From: Legionella quateirensis
GTDB lineage: Bacteria > Pseudomonadota > Gammaproteobacteria > Legionellales > Legionellaceae
DNA length: 64,000 nt
NCBI RefSeq assembly: GCF_001467955.1
Contig: NZ_LNYR01000034.1
Location: 253,548 to 317,547, forward strand
Direction: 5' to 3'
In this document: positions 29,953 through 39,855 of the stretch, piece by piece
How the letters are laid out: every line of letters begins with the position of its first letter
How positions within the stretch are numbered: position 1 is the first letter of the stretch
Program-made: the position numbers and the translations under genes
Notes under the pieces: model-generated
Databases searched by the model: none
Told to the model about the DNA's origin: nothing
What the model saw: the letters and a program-made list of their open reading frames with translations, nothing else

Positions 29953-30219
29953 GTGAAAAATAATCCAAATAATTTTTTTAGATTTAAAGAAAATAAAGTT
30001 CTAAATGACGAGAAGCGAATAAAACAGGACGAAACACCTTATAAATACACTCAAAAAGCCAAGGGAACTCTTCATCATTATATAAAAGATGAAGTTCAAG
30101 ATGTCCTTGAAGAAATTCATGGTCATTATCATTATGACTATGACAGTGATTCAGACTATGATGTTACTTCTGAGGAAGATTTAAATGTAATGGATTCATC
30201 AATTCGCTTGGGGTCATAA
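29953..30219 (+). CDS. Small acidic/histidine-rich protein of unknown function
   Basis: An 88-residue protein starting at GTG 29953 with GAGGA seven bases upstream. The N-terminal half is basic and Asn/Lys-rich; the C-terminal half contains HGHYHYDYDSDSDYD and EEDLNVMDSS. No signal peptide or membrane segment. The acidic C-terminus resembles E-block translocation signals of Dot/Icm substrates, and the gene follows a candidate effector, but I do not recognise it. Confidence 0.55.
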   Translation: MKNNPNNFFRFKENKVLNDEKRIKQDETPYKYTQKAKGTLHHYIKDEVQDVLEEIHGHYHYDYDSDSDYDVTSEEDLNVMDSSIRLGS

Positions 30220-30232
30220 TTTTGTTTTAGAA

Positions 30233-30256
30233 CGAGCGTCAGTTTCATCTGACGCT
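30233..30256. terminator. Hairpin between two convergent small genes
   Basis: GAGCGTCAG and CTGACGCTC form a 9-bp perfect stem with a six-base loop, 13 bases after one stop and 24 before the other. Likely ends transcripts from both directions. Confidence 0.6.
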
Positions 30257-30279
30257 CGATATTTAGTTAAATCTAAGTT

Positions 30280-30792
30280 TTATGGCTTAAATATAATGGA
30301 AGCTCCAATTGCTGTTACCACGCCGATAGCGGTTAAAGCAGTGAAAAAGGTATAATGATTTTCCTGTACGAAATTTTGCGGTGCATCGGATGGTACTTCT
30401 CTGCTGACTTCCGCTTTTATAACGTTACACTTTTGAATTACAGCAGTAATACGATCTTCAGCAGATGTATTGGATGAGAGTAAAGGCTTGTAATGATCTT
30501 GCCAAAATCTTTGTGCCAAAGTGACTTGCATTGATAATTCCGGGGCAGTCAGAAATCGGCAATTTGCACGCGCAGTGGCTTCAAAAAAAGCAGCAGAGAA
30601 TTTAAGTTTATCTGTATCAGTCCAAAGATCAGAATCAGGAATAGATGAGTTGGAGTAGTATCGGCTCTGTTCAGATTGCTGACCAGCAAAATCGGTGATC
30701 GCAAGATCCAGTTGTTCTGAATCGGAGAGGATCTCCATAAAAGAATCCAGGCATACTAAAACATATTCCTTTTCAAACTGGGTCATTTTCAT
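30280..30792 (-). CDS. Small tail-anchored protein, effector candidate (position of MavE)
   Basis: A 170-residue protein, mostly helical and polar, ending in a single hydrophobic helix FFTALTAIGVVTAIGASIIF and two or three residues, so it is probably tail-anchored. In L. pneumophila the neighbour of plaA is the effector gene mavE (lpg2344), whose product also has a C-terminal membrane helix. I do not see the NPxY motif described for MavE, and the length is shorter than the 208 residues I recall, so I leave the symbol empty. An in-frame stop just upstream rules out a longer start. Transcribed divergently from plaA. Confidence 0.55.
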   Translation of the reverse strand: MKMTQFEKEYVLVCLDSFMEILSDSEQLDLAITDFAGQQSEQSRYYSNSSIPDSDLWTDTDKLKFSAAFFEATARANCRFLTAPELSMQVTLAQRFWQDHYKPLLSSNTSAEDRITAVIQKCNVIKAEVSREVPSDAPQNFVQENHYTFFTALTAIGVVTAIGASIIFKP

Positions 30793-30954
30793 ATCTCAAA
30801 AATGCTCACTATAAATTCGTTTATATTTTAGATCAACATGAAAATTAGTGCGCATGTTTTTACTTCCAATTTAGAGGAAATTGATTAATAACCTTGTTTC
30901 AGAATATAATGATCAATGTTTTTTTAAAAAAAAATCAATTAACTAAGGGTATTC

Positions 30955-31890
30955 ATGAAACTATTAGCTACCGTGGGTGCTTTTTTATTTTCGGGAATTG
31001 TTGCTGCTACACCACTTAATAATATCGTTATATTCGGTGATAGCTTATCTGATAATGGGAATTTATACGAATTCATGCAACACCAATTACCTCAATCTCC
31101 TCCATATTTTGAGGGGCGTTTTTCTAATGGACCCGTTTGGATTGAACGCTTGATCGCTTCGTATTTTCCTAATGATCCGGCATCACACCTGAACGATTAT
31201 GCTATTGGTGGGGCAGGAGTATCTGAAGAAGATGAAGACGATGATGTTTTATTTACCCTGAGAAGAGAAATTAAAACGTATCTGCTGACACATGACGACA
31301 AAGCAAGCGAAGACAGTCTCTTCGTTGTTTGGATAGGTGCGAATAATTACCTAGGGATGCCTAGTGAAATTGAACAAACATTGATTGATGTCAATACAGG
31401 CATTACCCATGGTTTGCAAAAACTGGCTGATAAAGGTGCGAAAAACATACTTGTTCTTAATTTACCTGATTTAGGCAGGACTCCTGCTGCCATAGAGTTT
31501 GGTTCAATTGAAACGATGAGTTATTTTTCCAGCCAACATAATGAGGCATTAAATAAAACGCTTGCCAATATGAAACAAACCTATCCCGATGTGAATTGGT
31601 TATATTTTGATATGAACTCGGCATTTAATGAAGTATTGGAACATGCAGCAGATTATGGCATCACCAATATAACAGGTACTTGCGCGAATTCGATAGCGGA
31701 TGAGATCACCCGTAAATCTGTTTTAAAAATGGTTTCCAAGGTGACTCCTGGAACAACAGGAGATGGATGTGATGGTTATCTGTTTTTCGATCTAGTACAT
31801 CCTACTGCATTTGCACATCAACTAATGGCAGATAAGGCTCGCGTCATGCTGGACGCTGCTGGTGTTGAACTTTCCGATAAACCCGTTTAA
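30955..31890 (+). CDS. plaA: Secreted lysophospholipase A, GDSL family
   Basis: A 311-residue precursor with signal peptide (MKLLATVGAFLFSGIVAATP). GDSL block I reads IFGDSLSDNGN with the nucleophilic serine; block III is WIGANNYLG; block V DLVHPTAFAHQ supplies the Asp and His. Two cysteines near residues 242 and 265 (TGTCAN and GDGCDGY) frame a loop; in L. pneumophila PlaA such a disulfide loop is, as I recall, cut by the protease ProA for activation. PlaA is exported by the Lsp type II system and hydrolyses lysophospholipids. A hairpin follows the gene. Confidence 0.92.
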   Translation: MKLLATVGAFLFSGIVAATPLNNIVIFGDSLSDNGNLYEFMQHQLPQSPPYFEGRFSNGPVWIERLIASYFPNDPASHLNDYAIGGAGVSEEDEDDDVLFTLRREIKTYLLTHDDKASEDSLFVVWIGANNYLGMPSEIEQTLIDVNTGITHGLQKLADKGAKNILVLNLPDLGRTPAAIEFGSIETMSYFSSQHNEALNKTLANMKQTYPDVNWLYFDMNSAFNEVLEHAADYGITNITGTCANSIADEITRKSVLKMVSKVTPGTTGDGCDGYLFFDLVHPTAFAHQLMADKARVMLDAAGVELSDKPV

Positions 31891-31899
31891 TACTGTATA

Positions 31900-31923
31900 A
31901 ACCGGGATAAAGCAATCCCGGTT
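31900..31923 (+). terminator. Hairpin after plaA
   Basis: AACCGGGAT and ATCCCGGTT form a perfect 9-bp stem with a six-base loop, ten bases after the plaA stop. The following sequence CGTTATT is only weakly T-rich. Confidence 0.55.
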
Positions 31924-31951
31924 CGTTATTCGATAAACTCTATAGGGACAT

Positions 31952-32728
31952 ATGGAACGAATTACACGGATGATCCTTATTTTTTTCTTTATTTCTACCA
32001 GTCTATGGGCAGATCAATTAGAAATCTCAATAGATCAAAATTCTGTTCGTTTGCCCTATTGGCCTGCACAAAAACTCCATTATGGAGCGGTGATGATTGT
32101 TCATGGAGGAGATCAGCCACAATGGTCGGAATTATTGGCTCAATGTGCAAAACAACTGGCAGCAAATGGTTGGTCCGTAGTGCTGTTGAATTGTAATTCA
32201 GATAATTCTGTCCCTTGGATTAAACAGTTACCTGAAGTAATCAGTTCTTTAAGACAAAATAAAAACAAACGCATAATCATGATTCATTATGGTGAGCAAT
32301 TAAACCAATCTCTTGATTATTTCAGTAAGCCACAATCCAAGATGATTAATGGATTGGTGTTGATTTCAGCATATGGTGAATCCAGTACCAAGGATAAATC
32401 ACTCTCATTCCGCTTTCCCATTTTTGATGTTGCCGGTCAGTTTGATTACGAAAATGTATTAACGCAAATGCATCATAGAAAAAAAGAATTTAAGGATCGG
32501 CCTTATCTTGCTGTAGAAATGCCAGGTGCAGATCATGATTATGAATATAATCAACGTTTATTAGTCTCTTTTGTACACGGATGGATGACTAAATTGCCAG
32601 AAACGCAAACACAGCCTCGCCCTATTTTAGAGTCTTATATTGAACCCGTATATTCCTCACAAAGTCAGATTGTTTCTATTACTCATTCGGATTGGACTGG
32701 CTTTATAGATAATCCTGTCGAGCCTTGA
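31952..32728 (+). CDS. Exported DUF3530-like alpha/beta hydrolase-fold protein
   Basis: A 258-residue protein with a hydrophobic signal sequence (MILIFFFISTSLWA, cleavage near residue 20). The body has the shape of an alpha/beta hydrolase: GAVMIVHGGDQPQW near the N-terminus and a late PGADHDYEYNQRL histidine. The usual GxSxG nucleophile elbow is not evident; the equivalent place reads IMIHYGEQLNQSL. It may therefore be catalytically altered or belong to the DUF3530 family. It lies 61 bases after plaA, separated by a hairpin, so separate transcription is likely. Confidence 0.7.
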   Translation: MERITRMILIFFFISTSLWADQLEISIDQNSVRLPYWPAQKLHYGAVMIVHGGDQPQWSELLAQCAKQLAANGWSVVLLNCNSDNSVPWIKQLPEVISSLRQNKNKRIIMIHYGEQLNQSLDYFSKPQSKMINGLVLISAYGESSTKDKSLSFRFPIFDVAGQFDYENVLTQMHHRKKEFKDRPYLAVEMPGADHDYEYNQRLLVSFVHGWMTKLPETQTQPRPILESYIEPVYSSQSQIVSITHSDWTGFIDNPVEP

Positions 32729-32732
32729 TGGA

Positions 32733-33653
32733 TTACCATCCTTTACTTTGACAAATGAGTTCATAAGCTTTCATGATTTTATGTGTTTTATCATTAGCCA
32801 GTTTAATCATTTCTTCTGGTAATCCCTGCGCGATTAATTTATCTGGATGATTACGGCTTAATAATCGTCTGTAAGCCCGTTTTACTTCTTGTTTACTGGA
32901 GTCGGGATTTACTTCTATTAAAGCATAGGCATGTGCCAGATTATTTTGTGGGGATTGCTGTTTATATTGGTATTGCTTCTGCGATGAGGAGGAGTGGCTG
33001 TATTCCCTATAATGGTGTTGTTGCTGTTGTTGATACGTTTGTTGCTGAGCCTGCTCTTGTTGCTGTTGTGCATAGGAACTGTAACTGAAATCCTCGTAAA
33101 ATCGATATTGTTTATGCAGTGGAGCAAAGCCTAGGCAAGCAAAAACAATATCCAGAACTTTAATTTTGGGGGTTGTCAGTCCATCTACCTGGGCCGCACG
33201 ATATTGAATGTCCACGAATAGTTTCAGTAACTCGCGGTTATCCCGGCATATTTTTTTTAATTGAAACAGTGCGGAATCTAATTTAAATTGTTTTTGTTTT
33301 CCTTCATTGAATAAACGTTTGGCAAGTGTTGTTTGCTCAGAACTCAGGCGCATCTCCTTCATGAGTAATTTTGCCATGTTAATTTCTTGTTCTGTAACAC
33401 GACCGTCGGCTTTTGCTATGTGTCCCATTACTGAAAAAGTGGTTTCAAAAAATGCTTTTTGAACTGCTTTTCTTTTTTCGGAAAGATAGTACCAATGTGG
33501 GTTGGTAAAATGGCTGGCTAATCCTCTATCAAAAAAATTACCAACAAGTATACCAAACAGAGCTCCAAGAGGTCCTGCGGTTAAGTATCCAAAGAAAGCT
33601 CCGAGAAGTTTTCCCCACCAGGTGGATAATGTAAAAAATTCCCTAAAAGTCAT
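32733..33653 (-). CDS. djlA: Membrane-anchored co-chaperone DjlA
   Basis: A 306-residue protein with the DjlA layout: N-terminal glycine-rich membrane segment (GKLLGAFFGYLTAGPLGALFGILVG), a TerB-like helical domain (about residues 55-165), a linker extremely rich in Gln, Tyr and His (about 190-240), and a C-terminal J-domain with YRRLLSRNHPDKL containing the HPD motif. It recruits and stimulates DnaK at the inner membrane. Converges on the DUF3530 gene with four bases between stops. The long polyglutamine-like linker varies in this family. Confidence 0.92.
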   Translation of the reverse strand: MTFREFFTLSTWWGKLLGAFFGYLTAGPLGALFGILVGNFFDRGLASHFTNPHWYYLSEKRKAVQKAFFETTFSVMGHIAKADGRVTEQEINMAKLLMKEMRLSSEQTTLAKRLFNEGKQKQFKLDSALFQLKKICRDNRELLKLFVDIQYRAAQVDGLTTPKIKVLDIVFACLGFAPLHKQYRFYEDFSYSSYAQQQQEQAQQQTYQQQQQHHYREYSHSSSSQKQYQYKQQSPQNNLAHAYALIEVNPDSSKQEVKRAYRRLLSRNHPDKLIAQGLPEEMIKLANDKTHKIMKAYELICQSKGW

Positions 33654-33771
33654 CGTTGATGTTAATCCTCAAAGGGTATAAATGATATATGACGTCATAT
33701 ATTTAATATATGTACAAGAAGTTGAATTATCCAACAGAATTAATAAAAAAGCCAATTTTTCAATAGAGTAC

Positions 33772-33860
33772 TAGGGTGTGTTGACAATTCATCAAAATAT
33801 TCCCAACCTCCCGCGACTTGTTCGCGGGACGTCGAAATCAGAATTGTCAACATACCCTAA
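33772..33860. mobile_element. TA-bounded palindromic MITE, copy 2 (89 bp)
   Basis: Ends TAGGGTGTGTTGACAATT and the complement AATTGTCAACATACCCTA match those at 18,904 and 45,179. The interior has a single CCCGCGACTTGTTCGCGGGA hairpin, so this is a shortened copy. It lies in the 409-base gap between djlA and waaA, which otherwise is AT-rich without genes. Confidence 0.75.
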
Positions 33861-34062
33861 TGAATCTAATATAAAAGTAAAACGATTGAACGTGTTCAAT
33901 TCAATTACATGTGATTCGATTGGCTGGTTTTGACGAATTCACTAACTTAAAGGGAATTTGGAGTACTTGTCAACAGCAGGTAACGCAATTCGGTAGTGAT
34001 ATATCGCACAATTCACTGTTTTGGGTATATACTGTGCCCTTTTGGGATTTTGGTACACCTCT

Positions 34063-35322
34063 ATGCGATTGATTTATTCATTATTAATGTATTTGCTTAC
34101 TCCTTACATACTTCTCCGGCTGTGGTGGAAAGGTAGAAAATTACCGGGATACAGAACCCGAATTTTGGAGCGTTTTAGTATCGGTGTTCATGATAGCAAA
34201 CCGGTAGATGTCTGGCTTCATGCCGTTTCTCTGGGTGAGGTTATTGCAGCCATACCCTTGATTGATGCCATGCTGGAGAAACATTGGTCTGTTTTGGTTA
34301 CGACTATGACGCCAACCGGTTCAGAACGAGTAAAAGCGCGTTTTGGTGATAAGGTGGCACATCGATACATACCTTATGACTTGCCTGCGGTACTCAAACG
34401 ATTCTTCAAGCAGGTACAGCCTCGCATTGGGGTCATTATGGAAACTGAACTGTGGCCTAATTTAATTAATCAGGCTCATGCAGCTAAAGTTCCCTTATTG
34501 CTGGCTAATGCGCGTTTATCCGAACGATCATTGAAAGGATATATGAAGCTTAAAGTTTTATTTAAACCAGTTCTGAATCAATTTTCCGCTATTTTGGCTC
34601 AGAGTGAAGATGATGCAAAACGGTTTATCGCTCTGGGGGCCAGGACTGATATAGTTCAGGTTTTGGGAAATATGAAATTTGATTTACAAACCAATACAAT
34701 CGATAGTGCCCGGTTTAATGAGTTAAAAAGTCATTGGGGAAGTGAACGAGTTGCGGTAATTGCCGCCAGTACTCATGATGATGAAGAATCACGTATTTTA
34801 TCCGAGTTACCTCGTCTGCAAAAAGCGATTCCTAACGTAGTATTATTAATTGCCCCACGTCATCCAGAGCGCTTTCAAACGGTGTATCAGCTGAGTGTTC
34901 AAGCTGGGTATAATACCGGCTTGCGAAGTGACTTGAATACTGTCTCAAGCGCGAACGAAGTAGTGATTTTAGATTGTCTTGGTGAGTTGTTAGGTTTATT
35001 TCAGATTAGTGATTATGCCTTTGTTGGGGGGAGTCTGGTGCCAGTGGGTGGGCATAATGTTCTGGAACCTATCGCCATGAACGTTCCTGTTTTAAGTGGA
35101 AATCAGGTCCATAATTTTAAAACAATTTGTACTGATCTCGAAGAAGCCGAGGCTATACAGATCGTAAGTCAGGCAGATGAATTAATCGATGCCATTATCA
35201 AATTACATCAAGATAAAGAATTTCAGAGTCGAATGGTAGAAAATGCTACTGCGGTTCTTGAACAGAATAAAGGCTCGGTAATAAAGCATTTACAAAAAAT
35301 TGAATATTCTATGAACCAATAA
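34063..35322 (+). CDS. waaA: Kdo transferase (lipid A)
   Basis: A 419-residue inner-membrane-associated glycosyltransferase, also called KdtA, which adds Kdo sugars to the lipid A precursor. It starts with a hydrophobic anchor MRLIYSLLMYLLTPYILLRLWWKGRKLPGYR (given in short: residues 1-31), then the DVWLHAVSLGEVIAA catalytic-base segment, TPTGSERV, and the C-terminal GHNVLEPIA donor-site motif. I choose ATG 34063 because the TTG start further upstream adds residues absent from the family. The gene is monocistronic. Confidence 0.94.
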   Translation: MRLIYSLLMYLLTPYILLRLWWKGRKLPGYRTRILERFSIGVHDSKPVDVWLHAVSLGEVIAAIPLIDAMLEKHWSVLVTTMTPTGSERVKARFGDKVAHRYIPYDLPAVLKRFFKQVQPRIGVIMETELWPNLINQAHAAKVPLLLANARLSERSLKGYMKLKVLFKPVLNQFSAILAQSEDDAKRFIALGARTDIVQVLGNMKFDLQTNTIDSARFNELKSHWGSERVAVIAASTHDDEESRILSELPRLQKAIPNVVLLIAPRHPERFQTVYQLSVQAGYNTGLRSDLNTVSSANEVVILDCLGELLGLFQISDYAFVGGSLVPVGGHNVLEPIAMNVPVLSGNQVHNFKTICTDLEEAEAIQIVSQADELIDAIIKLHQDKEFQSRMVENATAVLEQNKGSVIKHLQKIEYSMNQ

Positions 35323-35434
35323 CGTTATGACGTTAATTTCACTCAACCTGGGTTGATGCTTTGTGCAGCGTCAGCCTGCATTATTTAAACAGACACACTT
35401 CGATTTATTCTCTTGTTTGAACCGGTTGTAGAAA

Positions 35435-35465
35435 CTCGTCATCTCAGTTATGTAAAGATGACGAG
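35435..35465. terminator. Hairpin between convergent waaA and dksA
   Basis: CTCGTCATCT and AGATGACGAG form a 10-bp perfect stem around an 11-base loop. The sequence after it, tattggactgttttg, is moderately T-rich. Confidence 0.5.
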
Positions 35466-35524
35466 TATTGGACTGTTTTGTAACAGGGCATGATAATTGA
35501 TGAATGTAAAGTTTAACGAGGTCT

Positions 35525-36001
35525 CTATGAACCTTGATTTTGTCGTTCCTTGATTTCGGATAAAGTTTTGCAATCGATGCATAAAGTGGCCGTTGGTCTT
35601 GCTTCCAGTCTTTTCAGACCAATTTCTATGCCACAGGCCTCACAGTAACCAAAATCGTCATTTCTTAATCGTTCCAGTGCATCTTCAATTTTCTTAATGA
35701 GTTTGCGCTCACGGTCACGTGTACGTAATTCAATACTGAACTCTTCTTCCTGGCTCGCTCTGTCAGAAGGGTCAGGAAAATTGGCTGCTTCGTCTTTCAT
35801 GTGCGTCACAGTTCGGTCAACTTCTTCCATTAATGATTGACGCCAGGCTAGCAATATTTTTTCAATATGTGCTAACTGCTTTTCATTCATATATTCTTCC
35901 CCATCAGCTTCCTGATAAGGGGCAATTCCCATGCTTCCTATTGCGTCGTTTTTCACGTTGTATAATCTCTCATTGGTTTTATCAATTAATTGTTCTGTCA
36001 T
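35525..36001 (-). CDS. dksA: RNA polymerase-binding transcription factor DksA
   Basis: A 158-residue DksA. The coiled-coil begins [20 protein letters not shown] and its tip carries [12 protein letters not shown] with the functional aspartates; the C-terminal zinc finger has [20 protein letters not shown] then CIDC. DksA works with ppGpp to redirect transcription in stationary phase, and in L. pneumophila helps drive the switch to the transmissive phase. ATG 36001 has GGAGG upstream; a TTG six codons further out is less likely. Confidence 0.95.
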   Translation of the reverse strand: MTEQLIDKTNERLYNVKNDAIGSMGIAPYQEADGEEYMNEKQLAHIEKILLAWRQSLMEEVDRTVTHMKDEAANFPDPSDRASQEEEFSIELRTRDRERKLIKKIEDALERLRNDDFGYCEACGIEIGLKRLEARPTATLCIDCKTLSEIKERQNQGS

Positions 36002-36109
36002 TTTGGCCTCCGTCTCCAACTGTTACTCTGAAACGAGCTTTACAGAAAATGGCTAGGTATACCAAATTACTGCAGCATCATCAACAAAATAATGTTACCT
36101 ATTTATTAA

Positions 36110-36949
36110 TTAAGGATGCCAACCTCCACTAACCCTATCATGACCTTGAATATCCTGCCAACATTGAACATTTTTATATCCTAATTTATTAAGTATAGCG
36201 TTAAGATGGATTTTTTGATCGTATCCATGTTCAAGTAATATCAAGCCACCGGGTAAAAGGCATTCATAACTGTGCTGGATAATATATTGTAGATCAGCTA
36301 ATCCATCTTGACCACTGGCTAAAGCACTTAGTGGTTCAAATCTGACATCTCCCTGTTTTAAATGAGGATCCTGCTCAGCAATATAAGGTGGATTGGAAAT
36401 AATAGCATGATAATGGTGTCTGGGGAGAGTACTAAACCAGGATGAATGATAGAAATGGACGTTGGTAATTCCAAGGTGTACTGCATTGTCCTGCGCGACT
36501 TTTAAAGCTGCTTTACTGAAGTCGGAAGCGATAATCTTCCACTTGGGCCTTTCACTGGCAATTGCCAGGGCAATAGCCCCACTCCCGGTACCCAGATCCA
36601 ATATGCAGGTTTCGGGTGTGTCAGGTATTAAATCCAGGGCTAGTTCTACAAGAAGTTCCGTTTCATGTCTCGGGATTAAAGTATCTTTGCTTACTTTTAA
36701 ATTCAGAGACCAGAATTCACGTTGGCCTGTCAGATAGGCAATAGGCATCCCCTCGGCGCGTTGCGCGATTAACTGCTGATATGCTTCCAATTGACTCGGG
36801 TTTATTAATGCTTCGGGATGGGCAAAAATATAAGCTCTGTTTTTATGTAATACATGGCTTAATAAGAGTTCTGCCTCCAGACGTGATTCAGCATGGGGTT
36901 TGTCAAGTTGTTGCATGGCTCGTTCAAGAGCCGTGCGAATATCAATCAT
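36110..36949 (-). CDS. prmC: Release factor glutamine methyltransferase
   Basis: A 279-residue SAM-dependent methyltransferase (also hemK) that methylates the GGQ glutamine of release factors. It has an N-terminal helical domain, the SAM motif [16 protein letters not shown] (about residue 112) and the catalytic NPPY in [13 protein letters not shown] (about residue 182). ATG 36949 overlaps the prfA stop by eight bases (ATGATTGA), so it is translated with its substrate gene. Last gene of hemA-prfA-prmC. Confidence 0.95.
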   Translation of the reverse strand: MIDIRTALERAMQQLDKPHAESRLEAELLLSHVLHKNRAYIFAHPEALINPSQLEAYQQLIAQRAEGMPIAYLTGQREFWSLNLKVSKDTLIPRHETELLVELALDLIPDTPETCILDLGTGSGAIALAIASERPKWKIIASDFSKAALKVAQDNAVHLGITNVHFYHSSWFSTLPRHHYHAIISNPPYIAEQDPHLKQGDVRFEPLSALASGQDGLADLQYIIQHSYECLLPGGLILLEHGYDQKIHLNAILNKLGYKNVQCWQDIQGHDRVSGGWHP

Positions 36950-38030
36950 GTCGGCCCAATTCCGCAAGTAACTCAGCATGGTATTCGCGTTTTAATGAAT
37001 CGATTACCAGGGATAAATTTCCTTCCATTACATCGTTAAGTTGGTAGATGGTCAGATTGATCCGATGATCAGTCAGACGCCCTTGAGGGAAATTATAAGT
37101 TCGAATACGTTCGGAACGATCTCCTGATCCTACCAGTGATTTACGGGTTTGTGCCTGTTCTTTTTTTTGTTTGCTTTGTTCTGCATCCAATAAGCGGGTT
37201 TTTAACAGGGACATCGCCTTGGAGCGGTTTTTATGCTGTGAACGTTCATCCTGGCACTCAACGACAACACCAGTCGGTATGTGAGTAATTCTAATCGCGG
37301 AATCGGTTTTGTTTACGTGCTGGCCTCCCGCTCCAGATGAGCGGTAGGTATCAATGCGTAAATCATCCGGATTTATTTGAATTTCATCAATTTCCTCAAC
37401 TTCTGGCATGATGGCTACCGTACAGGCTGAGGTATGAACTCGCCCCTGAGATTCGGTTTCAGGAACTCGTTGTACACGATGTGCGCCTGATTCAAATTTG
37501 AGTTGGGAATAAACTGCATTGCCGCAGATTCTGGCAATTATTTCTTTATATCCCCCGTGCTCGCCATGGCTGGCACTGATTAACTCAAGCTGCCAGCCTT
37601 GATTTTCCGCATATCGGCTGTACATACGATAAAGATCGCCAGCGAAAATCGCGGCTTCATCTCCGCCTGTTCCTGCGCGTACTTCCAGATAGATATTTCG
37701 TTCATCGTCTGGATCTTTAGGAATTAAATGCCATTGTAATTGCTCATCCAAATCATCTATCAGTTGTTTTGCACCATCCAGTTCCTCTTCCGCCATAGAC
37801 GCTAACTCTGCATCATCGCCATCCAGCATTTCCTGAAGGGAGTTCAGATTATTTTTAGCCTCAATATAAGACTCATAACAGGTAGCGACGGGTTCCAGTT
37901 GTGCGTATTCTTTAGATAACGATTTGAACTGATTTTGGTCGGCGATTACGGATGCTTCAGACAGTAAACGTCCGACTTCCTGAAAGCGTTCCAACATTTG
38001 CTGTAATTTTAATTCAAGAGATTTCTTCAT
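36942..38030 (-). CDS. prfA: Peptide chain release factor 1
   Basis: A 362-residue RF1 that ends translation at UAA and UAG. The GGQ motif is in [15 protein letters not shown] (about residue 230); the stop-codon-reading tripeptide region reads [15 protein letters not shown], so PET rather than the common PAT/PVT. I choose ATG 38030 ([13 protein letters not shown]), aligned with the usual RF1 start; the frame is open further up into hemA. It begins 13 bases after the hemA stop and overlaps prmC. Confidence 0.95.
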   Translation of the reverse strand: MKKSLELKLQQMLERFQEVGRLLSEASVIADQNQFKSLSKEYAQLEPVATCYESYIEAKNNLNSLQEMLDGDDAELASMAEEELDGAKQLIDDLDEQLQWHLIPKDPDDERNIYLEVRAGTGGDEAAIFAGDLYRMYSRYAENQGWQLELISASHGEHGGYKEIIARICGNAVYSQLKFESGAHRVQRVPETESQGRVHTSACTVAIMPEVEEIDEIQINPDDLRIDTYRSSGAGGQHVNKTDSAIRITHIPTGVVVECQDERSQHKNRSKAMSLLKTRLLDAEQSKQKKEQAQTRKSLVGSGDRSERIRTYNFPQGRLTDHRINLTIYQLNDVMEGNLSLVIDSLKREYHAELLAELGRHD

Positions 38031-38043
38031 AAGGTGTTTGACA

Positions 38044-39291
38044 TCAGGTTGTAGTATTAAAGAGATATTGTGCCAAAGCCAATAAATCTTCTCGTCCATC
38101 CCAGGCTATTTGTCTCAGGCCGGTGGTTGGATTGTGAATTAACTTATTGACCAGGCGCTCGCTAAATTCATTTAAAACAGAGGACTGACTTTCTCCCGTG
38201 GATAATTTTTTCAGGGCACGTTGTAATTCCAATTGAGCCAATTGTTGCATTTGATTGCGATAATCACAGATTACGTCTTTGGCTCTTAATGAGCGATGCC
38301 AGCGTATGTAGTTATCGAGTTCACTTTCGATTAATTGTTCTGCCTGAAGTGCCGCATTGCGTCGTTCATTCATCCCATTTTCTATCATGATTTGCAGATC
38401 ATCAATATTATAGAGTTGTACCTGATCCAATTCTTTAACATTGGTTTCAATATCTCTGGGGACTGCTAAATCCAGAAAAAACATGGGAGCATTATTTCTT
38501 TGTTTCAGAGCATGTTCCACCAGACTTTTATTAATGAATGGGAGGGGGCACGCGGTTGCAGAAATAACGACATCAGCCTGAGGAAGGTATTGAGGAATAT
38601 CACCAATAGACAGTGTGTTCCCTCCGAAAGAATCGGCAAGTTTTTTCGCATTTTCAAGGGTGCGACTCGCAACCATGAACTGATGCACACCTTGCTGGTG
38701 TAAATATTTGGCTACCAGGGAAGTGGTTTCTCCCGAACCAATTAAAAACACATTCAGAGATCGGAAATTTGTAAATAATTGGCCGATCAATTGCACCGCT
38801 GCATAGGCAATAGATACCGGGTTCGCTCCAATTCCACTGTGCGTTCTTATTCTTTTTGACGCACTGAATATGTATTCGAATACTGGCCTTAGTTGAGATT
38901 TGACCGTGCCTAATCGGCATGCTTGATGATAGGCTTGTTTCATTTGGCCAAGAATCTGAGGTTCGCCTATCATCATGGAGTCCAGTCCGCTGGCGACTCG
39001 CAGAGTATGTTTTATACCCTGGTGACCTTCGTGCAGATAGAGAAAGGGTGTCAGTAAATCCTGTGGTATGTGATGTTCATGAGCTAACCAACCTGCGATA
39101 ACGTTGGGATCATCTGTATCACAATAGATCTCGGTGCGATTGCATGTTGATAAAATAGCGGCCTCATTAATTTCAGGAAGACTCATCAGTCTATTTAATA
39201 ATGAATCCTGCATAGCAGGAGGCAGAGCGACTTTTTCACGCACGTTTATTGGAGCAGTTTTATGATTGAGCCCGCAAGCAACAAACACCAT
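38044..39291 (-). CDS. hemA: Glutamyl-tRNA reductase
   Basis: A 415-residue enzyme that begins C5-pathway heme synthesis by reducing Glu-tRNA to glutamate semialdehyde. The catalytic cysteine is C50 in [11 protein letters not shown]; the N-terminus [17 protein letters not shown] and the NADPH-domain [15 protein letters not shown] are typical. The C-terminal dimerisation helix follows. First gene of the hemA-prfA-prmC operon, an order conserved in many gammaproteobacteria. Confidence 0.96.
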   Translation of the reverse strand: MVFVACGLNHKTAPINVREKVALPPAMQDSLLNRLMSLPEINEAAILSTCNRTEIYCDTDDPNVIAGWLAHEHHIPQDLLTPFLYLHEGHQGIKHTLRVASGLDSMMIGEPQILGQMKQAYHQACRLGTVKSQLRPVFEYIFSASKRIRTHSGIGANPVSIAYAAVQLIGQLFTNFRSLNVFLIGSGETTSLVAKYLHQQGVHQFMVASRTLENAKKLADSFGGNTLSIGDIPQYLPQADVVISATACPLPFINKSLVEHALKQRNNAPMFFLDLAVPRDIETNVKELDQVQLYNIDDLQIMIENGMNERRNAALQAEQLIESELDNYIRWHRSLRAKDVICDYRNQMQQLAQLELQRALKKLSTGESQSSVLNEFSERLVNKLIHNPTTGLRQIAWDGREDLLALAQYLFNTTT

Positions 39292-39546
39292 GGAATCTGA
39301 ATTCTTAGTTAGGACTCGCGAAAAATGCCCGGTTTCTTCGTTAAAAGATATTTTTAATCAGGGAATTTTAGGGTTATTCGTAAGTCAAGTTAGTAATAAA
39401 AGTTAATTGATGGATTGTAACCGATTCACGGTCAAATTTGTAGAGAATGAAGAAATTCCTTGTATTTCTAAAGAACTTTTTTAATTGGCCGCCAACAATG
39501 ATAGCCACTTTTTGCACACAATGTGTAATCTGAAAAGGAGCGTCAA

Positions 39547-39825
39547 ATGGATATTATCCTTCAAGGTCAACATAATGCTGATGAAACGGTGAAGAGTCTG
39601 GAGCGAGTATTGCAATTATTTAAAGAACGTTATCATGTTGAAGGATTTCGTGAAATTCATTTAACCGTTACATTAGTTGATGAACAGGGTGATGAGGTTG
39701 AACTCATTGATAGTGAATCCAATCAAGCCTATCGTGTATTTGAAGTCTATAGAAAAGGCTATGAGTTAAATGGAAGAAAAGGAATTCCCATGCTGCAATT
39801 AGTGGTAGATAATACCAGTAAATAG
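39547..39825 (+). CDS. Small acidic protein of unknown function
   Basis: A 92-residue soluble protein that starts MDIILQGQHNADETVKSLERV, with AAGGAG eight bases upstream of ATG 39547. The sequence alternates beta-like and helical segments and is rich in Glu and Val (VTLVDEQGDEVELIDSES). At first sight it resembles ribosome hibernation factors in size, but the family motifs are missing. I do not recognise it. It precedes the M50 protease by 30 bases and could share its transcript. Confidence 0.65.
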   Translation: MDIILQGQHNADETVKSLERVLQLFKERYHVEGFREIHLTVTLVDEQGDEVELIDSESNQAYRVFEVYRKGYELNGRKGIPMLQLVVDNTSK

Positions 39826-39855
39826 GTTGGCGGATTTAAAATACAGGAGTTCTCT

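Noticed and set aside
39547..39825. Ribosome hibernation factor HPF/RaiA
   Set aside because: The N-terminal MDIILQGQH looks superficially similar, but the basic ribosome-binding helices and conserved positions of HPF are missing.
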